This document shows, piece after piece, positions 13,788-18,310 of a stretch of DNA of 18,310 bases. The notes beneath the pieces are model-generated. The model was given only the letters and a program-made list of their open reading frames with translations, searched no databases and was not told where the DNA came from. The position numbers were made by a program, and so were the translations under genes. Position 1 is the stretch's first letter. Each line of letters opens with the position of its first letter. Origin of the DNA: Dehalococcoidia bacterium UBA2991 (GTDB lineage: Bacteria > Chloroflexota > Dehalococcoidia > Tepidiformales > Tepidiformaceae); assembly GCA_002346645.1 (NCBI GenBank), contig DEAD01000013.1:239542-257851 (forward strand), in the 5' to 3' direction.

Positions 13788-15065
13788 TCAAAGCGGACTT
13801 GCAGCAACCACGCCGCTGTTAATTGCATCCTCAATAGCCTCTTGCGAGAAGCCCGCCCAAGCCAAGATTTCCCGGGTCTCCGAAAGAAACGGCAAGGGGA
13901 ACGGAGCCGGAACAAAACCCTTTTCATCGAGCTTCAGTGCACTCCCCAGCACGGTGAAGGGGCCTGCCTCCGGATGATCAGCATGCACAAATAAATCGTT
14001 GGCAGCAGCCTGCTCATTGTCAATTAACTCTATCGGGAAGCGAACGCGCGAAACAGGAATACCATTCTCCCTAAGCAGCGCCTCCCAATGTTCGGTCGAC
14101 TCAGAAGCAAAGAGTGCTTCGAATTGAAGCTGAAGTGCTTGATCGTGGGAGTGCCTCTCGTCCTCAGAAAGGTTCGGGTCGAGGCCTGGATCCTGTAGAT
14201 CGAGAACTCCAAGGAGGCGTTTGCGTAAGCCAATACTGGGACAGGCGATAGCGATGGCGGAGTCCTTTGTAGTAAAGGTGCGGTAGTAAAGACTGACAAC
14301 CCGTGCGGGGCGGCTACTGGGCATTCGACCCGCCTGCTCCGCGTAGGGAATGCCAGCGCCCCGGGCTTCAGCAAGCCAATCTAGATAATCGGAGTGTTTC
14401 TCGGCATCACCATCCTGGACGCGGACCATGAGATTGCTCTGGAGAATCAAGGCCGACATGAGCAAGGATGTGTCAACGCGCCCGCCCCGACCAGTTCGCT
14501 TGCGACGGAAAAGCGCAGATGCAACACCATATGCAAGCAGAGCGGCACACATAAAATCAGAGATAGGGGAGCCTTCTGCGATAGGGCGCCCATCTCGCAT
14601 CCCACCGTTCATAGCCATCAATCCACTGTGGGCCTGCACCACTTGGTCCATGCCTGGAAGTCCTGCGTCCGGTCCCTCATCACCGAAAGCAGTTACATTC
14701 CCAACGATAATTTTTGGGTACCGTTCAGCAAGGCTTTCATAGTCAAGACCGAACTGGGAAGCTAGGCCGGGGCGAAGGTTGGTGAGAACAACATCAGTTT
14801 TTTCCAGCAAGGATTCGAGAACAGCAGGTGCCCGTTCGTGACGAAGTGCAAGGGGAAGCGAGTGAGTCCCACGGTTGCGGGAGAGGAAGTGACGGGTAAC
14901 ATCGGCCCACCGATAACCCGTGTGGCGTGCCGCTTCACCCTCGTGGGGCTCTACCTTGACAACAAAAGCTCCTCCATCAGCAAGCAGTTGGGCAGCGTAG
15001 GGAACTGCCACAAATTGCCCAAATTCGAGGACGGTAATTCCATCAAAGGGTTGCTCGTCGGTCAC
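13788..15065 (-). CDS. CaiB/BaiF (type III) CoA transferase
   Basis: A 425-residue enzyme of the formyl-CoA transferase family, which moves CoA between carboxylic acids through an aspartyl-CoA intermediate. The N-terminal half shows GITVLEFGQFVAVPYAAQLLADGGAFVVKVEP, shortened here to its hallmark segments VLEFGQF and LLADGGA, followed by NLRPG (96-100). The catalytic aspartate is D140 in PGMDQVVQAHSG. RKRTGRGGRVDTSLL is the typical mid-protein block. The acid substrate cannot be assigned. The GTG start at 15065 overlaps the stop of the DUF4177-like gene by one base (TAGTG) and follows GGGAGG. It is the last gene in the minus-strand run that begins upstream of rsmA. Such enzymes are often expanded in SAR202-like Chloroflexota, in agreement with the proposed origin. 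Confidence 0.93.
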   Translation of the reverse strand: MTDEQPFDGITVLEFGQFVAVPYAAQLLADGGAFVVKVEPHEGEAARHTGYRWADVTRHFLSRNRGTHSLPLALRHERAPAVLESLLEKTDVVLTNLRPGLASQFGLDYESLAERYPKIIVGNVTAFGDEGPDAGLPGMDQVVQAHSGLMAMNGGMRDGRPIAEGSPISDFMCAALLAYGVASALFRRKRTGRGGRVDTSLLMSALILQSNLMVRVQDGDAEKHSDYLDWLAEARGAGIPYAEQAGRMPSSRPARVVSLYYRTFTTKDSAIAIACPSIGLRKRLLGVLDLQDPGLDPNLSEDERHSHDQALQLQFEALFASESTEHWEALLRENGIPVSRVRFPIELIDNEQAAANDLFVHADHPEAGPFTVLGSALKLDEKGFVPAPFPLPFLSETREILAWAGFSQEAIEDAINSGVVAASPL

Positions 15066-15316
15066 TAACCCTCCCGATGGGGCCGCTTGAAGTAAAGCAT
15101 CTCGCGAAAAACGAGAGTAGGACCGATCCAGTTTTCCACACGAGCATCAGAAACCATCTCCCAACCGGCATCACCGAGGTCTCGGAGAGCATCCGCAAGG
15201 TCATTGGGACCATACTCACGGTCATCGTCCGGATTATGGCTAAAGTTCGCAACAATGGGCTGGTCCATCCCGGCCACAACAACGCGAGCATATTCCCAGC
15301 GAACAAACTCAGTCAC
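15065..15316 (-). CDS. small DUF4177-like protein (83 aa)
   Basis: The 83-residue soluble protein begins WEYARVVV and contains LADALRDLGDAGWEMVSDAR, then LYFKRP at the end. The pattern 'YEY...V...LN.LG.EGWELV...LKR' is that of DUF4177-type small proteins, whose function is unknown. GTG 15316 is preceded by GGAGG with a 7-nt gap and overlaps the PHP gene stop by 4 nt (GTGA). Its own stop overlaps the CoA-transferase start. This double overlap indicates one transcript. An overlapping frame at 15043-15306 is a shadow. The family call is from pattern memory and moderately sure. Confidence 0.8.
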   Translation of the reverse strand: MTEFVRWEYARVVVAGMDQPIVANFSHNPDDDREYGPNDLADALRDLGDAGWEMVSDARVENWIGPTLVFREMLYFKRPHREG

Positions 15317-16026
15317 GCAAGCACCTCCTCAGGTGGGGGGGCATCCCAGAAGTTCTCCAGCTCACCTTGGGGCAGTCCACGAACCGGATGAAAAGCTCCG
15401 CGGTGGAGGAGTCTAAGAAAATGCTGAGGGTTTTCTATCACCTCGTCGAACTCAGCGCTGAAATAACCAATCCCCTGGTTTGAGTGAGCATCAGATCCAC
15501 CCGTTCCGGGCTTCCCAAGTACCTTTGCTACCTGCAGGGCGAAATAGTTTTCTCGCGGAGTATTGCAGCCATTAAGCACCTCAACTGCATCCACCATCTG
15601 AAACACAGGGAGCTTCGCTGCCTCCTCCGGAGTAAGAGTGAACGGCTCCTTGCCCTGGCGCTTGAAGTGCACAGGGTCGAAGAAGTGACGGAAAGGGTGA
15701 GCGACTATTAGAAACGCACCTTGTTGGTCAGCAACTTCACGCAGGCGTTCGAGACGACGGATGCCACCCTCGTAGCCCCGCAAGCCAACAGCAAGGATAT
15801 GTCCCATATCAGTCGAGACTTCCATTCCGTTTGACACAAAAGTCTCAGGATGCGCTTTGCGAAAGGGATCTAAATCCCAAGCTTCCCACATGCGGTCGTG
15901 TTCAGTGATATTGACGCCAGTTAGACCTATGCGATTAGCCTCAGCAATTAGATCCTCGGGGTCTAGCATGGAATCGGAGGCACCACGGGTGGTATGCAGG
16001 TGCATGTCAACGATACTGCCAGCCAC
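15313..16026 (-). CDS. PHP-domain metal-dependent phosphoesterase
   Basis: The 237-residue protein is a stand-alone PHP (polymerase and histidinol phosphatase) domain, a trinuclear metal hydrolase of phosphoester bonds. All metal-ligand motifs are visible in order: H9/H11 (VDMHLHTT), TEHD (41-44), E69 (NGMEVS), H76 (MGHIL), H110 (VAHPFRH) and D179/H181 (GGSDAHSN). It resembles the YciV/TrpH-type or AMP/nucleotide-specific phosphatases, but substrate cannot be assigned. The frame opens at GTG 16038, yet GTG 16026 has GGAGG 5 nt upstream and gives an N-terminus just ahead of the first metal motif, so it is preferred. It overlaps the DUF4177-like gene by 4 nt and lies about 45 nt after the four-helix membrane protein. 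Confidence 0.92.
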   Translation of the reverse strand: MAGSIVDMHLHTTRGASDSMLDPEDLIAEANRIGLTGVNITEHDRMWEAWDLDPFRKAHPETFVSNGMEVSTDMGHILAVGLRGYEGGIRRLERLREVADQQGAFLIVAHPFRHFFDPVHFKRQGKEPFTLTPEEAAKLPVFQMVDAVEVLNGCNTPRENYFALQVAKVLGKPGTGGSDAHSNQGIGYFSAEFDEVIENPQHFLRLLHRGAFHPVRGLPQGELENFWDAPPPEEVLA

Positions 16027-16071
16027 AAACGCCTCCACGCTTATGAACTAGGGCACAAGCGCTTAGATATC

Positions 16072-16485
16072 TTATCGGCCCGCCAGGTGAGGCAGAAGCC
16101 AACCAAAAAGGGCAGCACACGAAAGGCCCAGGCCTGCCCACATCCACCACAGTTTTGTAGAGAGAATCCCAAAGAAAAGGGCTGGGAGAAACGAAAAGAG
16201 GCTCGCAATGATGGTAAAGGTGACACTAGGGCTACCAAGTCCATCAGGCTGATCTGCGAGGCCAGCCACCTCATAGATAACCCCCGAAATGAGCCCAATG
16301 AACACCCAAGTCAGCACCGAGCCAGTAAAGATAGGTATGAGAAGGATAGGGCCAGGGACATCCCTTGCTACCCAATTCCGCACGAACACAGCGTCACGAC
16401 CGCGAAAAACTAGGTAAGCGGCGACAACACTCGTAAGCATTGACATCACATAGCCTGCTATCGCTCCTGCGATCAGGGCTTCCAT
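16072..16485 (-). CDS. four-helix membrane protein, unknown function
   Basis: From ATG 16485 the protein has 137 residues with four predicted hydrophobic segments: about 4-25, 46-72, 88-108 and 112-132. Between the first two is a charged loop with RGRDAVFVRNWVARD; the second loop carries GLADQPDGLG. I do not recognise a family. The ATG overlaps the end of ispE by 13 nt, so translation is probably coupled. A longer frame opens at 16521 within ispE, but its additional residues (CYPHDNGRF region) are not membrane-like. Its location after ispE may be incidental. Confidence 0.8.
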   Translation of the reverse strand: MEALIAGAIAGYVMSMLTSVVAAYLVFRGRDAVFVRNWVARDVPGPILLIPIFTGSVLTWVFIGLISGVIYEVAGLADQPDGLGSPSVTFTIIASLFSFLPALFFGILSTKLWWMWAGLGLSCAALFGWLLPHLAGR

Positions 16486-17354
16486 AGTGAACCGGCCGTT
16501 GTCGTGGGGATAACAGCGCAATCAAGATCTGAAGTGGCCTCATATACTTGCTCTGTCCGATCTAACGGCCCTATCCAAAAAAGGGTGGGGCCTGCCCCGG
16601 CAAGCCGGATTGGCTCACTGATCCGAGCCACAATCTTTTCCCAGAGTTGAGCAAGACCCGGGAAACAATCGAAAGCCACCTGCTCAAAGCTGTTGTACAG
16701 ATCGGCGCCAGTGATGTTTACAGGGAGGCTATCGGCCAAAGAAGCGCTAACGGTCGGAGCATCTATCCTGCCATCACGATCGAAAGCGGCAAAAACGGTG
16801 GCCGTCTTGTTTCGAAGAGAATGAGGGGGAATAAAAAGAACAACACCATGCCTGGGCAAGCTCGGGAGGGGGGTGATTCGTTCGCCGCGACCCTCAGCGA
16901 GAGCGGTACCACCGGTGAGGAAAAAAGACTCATCGCTACCTACTGCAGCGGCAGCCGCAGCGATCATGTTTTCTTCTGCAGCTGGCCAACAACGGCCCAG
17001 GAGACGCAGTGCGGTCGCAGCATCAGAGGCGCCACCTCCAACGCCTCCTGCAGCAGGGATGCGTTTGACTATGCGAATGTGAAATGTATCTCCCCCACGC
17101 TCAAGCAAGTGCGCTAGCACATCGAGCGCTCGCCAAACAAGGTTGCTGGAATCCGCTGGTACACCACCAGAAAACGGTCCGACAATTTCAATCGAAGTCG
17201 ATGCGGCAGGAGTGAGGGTTACTTCATCAGCCAGCGAAAGGGTCTGCAGGATACTGACAAGGCTGTGGTAACCATCATCCCTTTTATTGCCAACCTCAAG
17301 AGTGAGATTGACCTTGGCAGGAGCCAACCCTGTAAGTTTCTCAGGCACTGGCAT
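16473..17354 (-). CDS. ispE: 4-diphosphocytidyl-2-C-methyl-D-erythritol kinase
   Basis: IspE phosphorylates CDP-ME in the non-mevalonate (MEP) pathway for isoprenoids. From ATG 17354 the protein has 293 residues, close to the 283 of E. coli. It is a GHMP kinase: the N-terminal APAKVNLTLEV with the catalytic Lys, the RDDGYHSL block, the glycine-rich ATP loop GGVGGGASDAATALRLL with its catalytic Asp, and the C-terminal loop AGAGPTLFW. The open frame extends back to 17438, but the additional 28 residues lie wholly inside rsmA and are not family-like. ATG 17354 overlaps the rsmA stop by 14 nt. The rsmA-ispE order is conserved in many Gram-positive lineages and related phyla. Confidence 0.96.
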   Translation of the reverse strand: MPVPEKLTGLAPAKVNLTLEVGNKRDDGYHSLVSILQTLSLADEVTLTPAASTSIEIVGPFSGGVPADSSNLVWRALDVLAHLLERGGDTFHIRIVKRIPAAGGVGGGASDAATALRLLGRCWPAAEENMIAAAAAAVGSDESFFLTGGTALAEGRGERITPLPSLPRHGVVLFIPPHSLRNKTATVFAAFDRDGRIDAPTVSASLADSLPVNITGADLYNSFEQVAFDCFPGLAQLWEKIVARISEPIRLAGAGPTLFWIGPLDRTEQVYEATSDLDCAVIPTTTAGSLWKP

Positions 17355-18162
17355 CAGCCAATTCAAAAGTTTCCAACAATGCCAGCCATTCAGGAATAGA
17401 GAGCGTCTCAGGACGCCTTTGTGGATCAACACCGGCATCTTTCAAGGCCAGATCAATTAGCTCAGGAACGTAACCAGGATTGCGAGCCAGTGCATTGTGT
17501 ATCTGTTTGCGAGGATTGCGGAATGTCCCTGAAACAAGAGCAAAAAACGCCTCCGTCTGCTGAAGTGGAACCACGGGCATCTCACGCAAGGTGAGGCGTA
17601 CTACAGAGGAATGCACCGCTGGAGGAGGATTGAATGCGTTGGGTGGTACGTCAAACAGGGCATCAACCACGGCGTAGTTCTGCACAGATATGCCAAGTAG
17701 AGAAAGCTTGCCGGGCTTGGCAGCAAGTTCACGGCCGACTTCACGCTGCACCATTACCACCATCTCAGTGGGTAGGGGAGTGCCTTCGAGTAAATGCCGG
17801 ATGATCGGATTGGCTGCAAAGTATGGAAGGTTTCCCGCAACACTGAACGAGCGTCCAGCAGGAACTACTTTATTCAGATCAAGGATGCGAGCATCACCCT
17901 GTACCAGAGTTAAGCGCTCCGAATTAGTAAAGCGTCTCTGGAGATGAGCCAGGAGACGGGTCTCTAGCTCTACTGCGATGACCTCATGCCCGCCTTTCAG
18001 AAGGGTCTCCGTAAGATGGCCTGTACCTGCACCTATCTCAAGGAGAAGCCCCCCCGGAGGGACACGAACGGCGCCGGCAATGTCAGACAGCACCCCCGTA
18101 TCAATAAGGAAGTGCTGGCCAAGCACCTTGCGGGCACGGGGACCTCGAGACTTCGGGCTCAT
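17341..18162 (-). CDS. rsmA: 16S rRNA (adenine-N6,N6) dimethyltransferase
   Basis: RsmA (KsgA) dimethylates two adjacent adenosines in the terminal hairpin of 16S rRNA during late small-subunit assembly. The 273-residue protein has the usual length. Visible motifs are KVLGQHFLID near the N-terminus, the SAM loop LLEIGAGTGHLTE (40-52), the substrate-adenine motif NLPYFAANPIIRHLL (about 111-125), QREVGREL, and the C-terminal RRPETLSIPEWL. ATG 18162 follows AGGA at a 7-nt gap. It begins 29 nt after the stop of the truncated 3D-domain gene and overlaps ispE by 14 nt. Kasugamycin resistance is the classic loss phenotype in other species; here nothing suggests inactivation. Confidence 0.98.
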   Translation of the reverse strand: MSPKSRGPRARKVLGQHFLIDTGVLSDIAGAVRVPPGGLLLEIGAGTGHLTETLLKGGHEVIAVELETRLLAHLQRRFTNSERLTLVQGDARILDLNKVVPAGRSFSVAGNLPYFAANPIIRHLLEGTPLPTEMVVMVQREVGRELAAKPGKLSLLGISVQNYAVVDALFDVPPNAFNPPPAVHSSVVRLTLREMPVVPLQQTEAFFALVSGTFRNPRKQIHNALARNPGYVPELIDLALKDAGVDPQRRPETLSIPEWLALLETFELADASA

Positions 18163-18190
18163 AAAACCATCCTAGGCATGAAAAGGACGG

Positions 18191-18310
18191 TCAGTCGAGG
18201 ATGTAGATATGGACGTACCCTGTATGCCAGGGCATAGGGGCATGTCCCTCTGGGAAACCAAGATCTACATCGTAGCCATTGATAAGGCCGCCAATATCGG
18301 CCGCGAGACA
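18191..18310 (-). CDS. C-terminal end of a 3D-domain protein (YabE/RpfB-like), cut by window edge
   Basis: Read on the minus strand from the right edge, 39 residues remain before a TGA at 18193-18191. The fragment CLAADIGGLINGYDVDLGF and, further on, a Trp, GYVHIYILD end match the 3D domain (PF06725), named for three conserved aspartates: here D in AADIGG and the D residues in YDVDLG. This domain ends YabE, resuscitation-promoting factors and YuiC-like muralytic proteins, which act on cell-wall peptidoglycan outside the membrane. In many Gram-positive relatives a gene of this kind lies just upstream of rsmA, as here. The N-terminal part is outside the window, so the full domain architecture and catalytic competence cannot be judged. 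Confidence 0.75.
   Translation of the reverse strand, partial: CLAADIGGLINGYDVDLGFPEGHAPMPWHTGYVHIYILD

Noticed and set aside
16057..16072. Adjacent 8-bp palindromes AAGCGCTT and AGATATCT as an operator before the PHP gene
   Set aside because: Two short palindromes can occur by chance, no promoter at suitable spacing is evident, and they overlap the stop region of the preceding gene.
15994..16413. Plus-strand frame of 139 codons opposite the PHP and membrane-protein genes
   Set aside because: Composition is Lys/Arg/Pro-rich without domains, and it lies antisense to two well-supported genes; a shadow frame.
17355..17438. 28-residue N-terminal extension of ispE
   Set aside because: It lies entirely inside rsmA and precedes the normal family N-terminus; the internal ATG 17354 is the expected start.
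1..18310. CRISPR arrays, insertion sequences, prophage or defence islands
   Set aside because: No repeat-spacer pattern, transposase, integrase, att-like repeats next to the tRNAs, or nuclease/toxin genes were found.

Overview
This window looks like ordinary chromosome from a free-living bacterium with small intergenic gaps, many overlapping genes and a GC content in the mid-50s by eye. About 20 protein genes, two tRNAs and one truncated gene at the right edge fill almost all of it. The order '3D-domain protein - rsmA - ispE', the ferredoxin-type sulfite reductase, and the presence of CaiB-type CoA transferase, crotonase and MFS genes suggest the Terrabacteria side of the tree. My best guess is a marine Chloroflexota (SAR202/Dehalococcoidia-like), with an uncultivated actinobacterium as the alternative. 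This is an inference from gene content, not a database match. GTG starts are common (about nine genes).

Layout. (1) 1-2820: a tRNA-Ser on the minus strand cut by the left edge, then on the plus strand an FmdB-type zinc-ribbon protein, D-aminoacyl-tRNA deacylase (dtd), prolyl-tRNA synthetase (proS) and tRNA-Phe with an encoded CCA; this is a translation block. (2) 2837-5050: a rho-independent terminator, then a minus-strand pair, enoyl-CoA hydratase followed by an MFS exporter. (3) 5133-7179: a plus-strand group of a 51-residue membrane protein, a plant-type O-methyltransferase, a 78-residue membrane protein and a lipoprotein of unknown role. The lipoprotein's signal peptide only appears if translation starts at a non-canonical codon (ATT at 6586). 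(4) 7176-13765: a divergent sulfate-assimilation locus. The minus-strand arm runs cysH - cysC - sat - a transporter resembling Na+/phosphate cotransporters. The plus-strand arm is sulfite reductase followed by hemB. (5) 13788-18310: a tightly packed minus-strand run of 3D-domain protein (truncated) - rsmA - ispE - four-helix membrane protein - PHP phosphoesterase - DUF4177-like protein - CaiB-type CoA transferase.

How the genes fit together. The sulfur locus can take sulfate to sulfide: sat makes APS, cysC makes PAPS, the iron-sulfur CysH releases sulfite, and the siroheme enzyme reduces it to sulfide. HemB supplies porphobilinogen, the precursor of siroheme. The transporter at the end of the sat arm is the natural candidate for sulfate (or another anion) uptake, and it has lost the QSSS signature of phosphate cotransporters. 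No CRISPR array, insertion sequence, prophage, toxin-antitoxin pair or defence system is visible. The most unusual points are the repurposed transporter, the lipoprotein with a probable AUU start, and the structured leader between the divergent sulfur operons.
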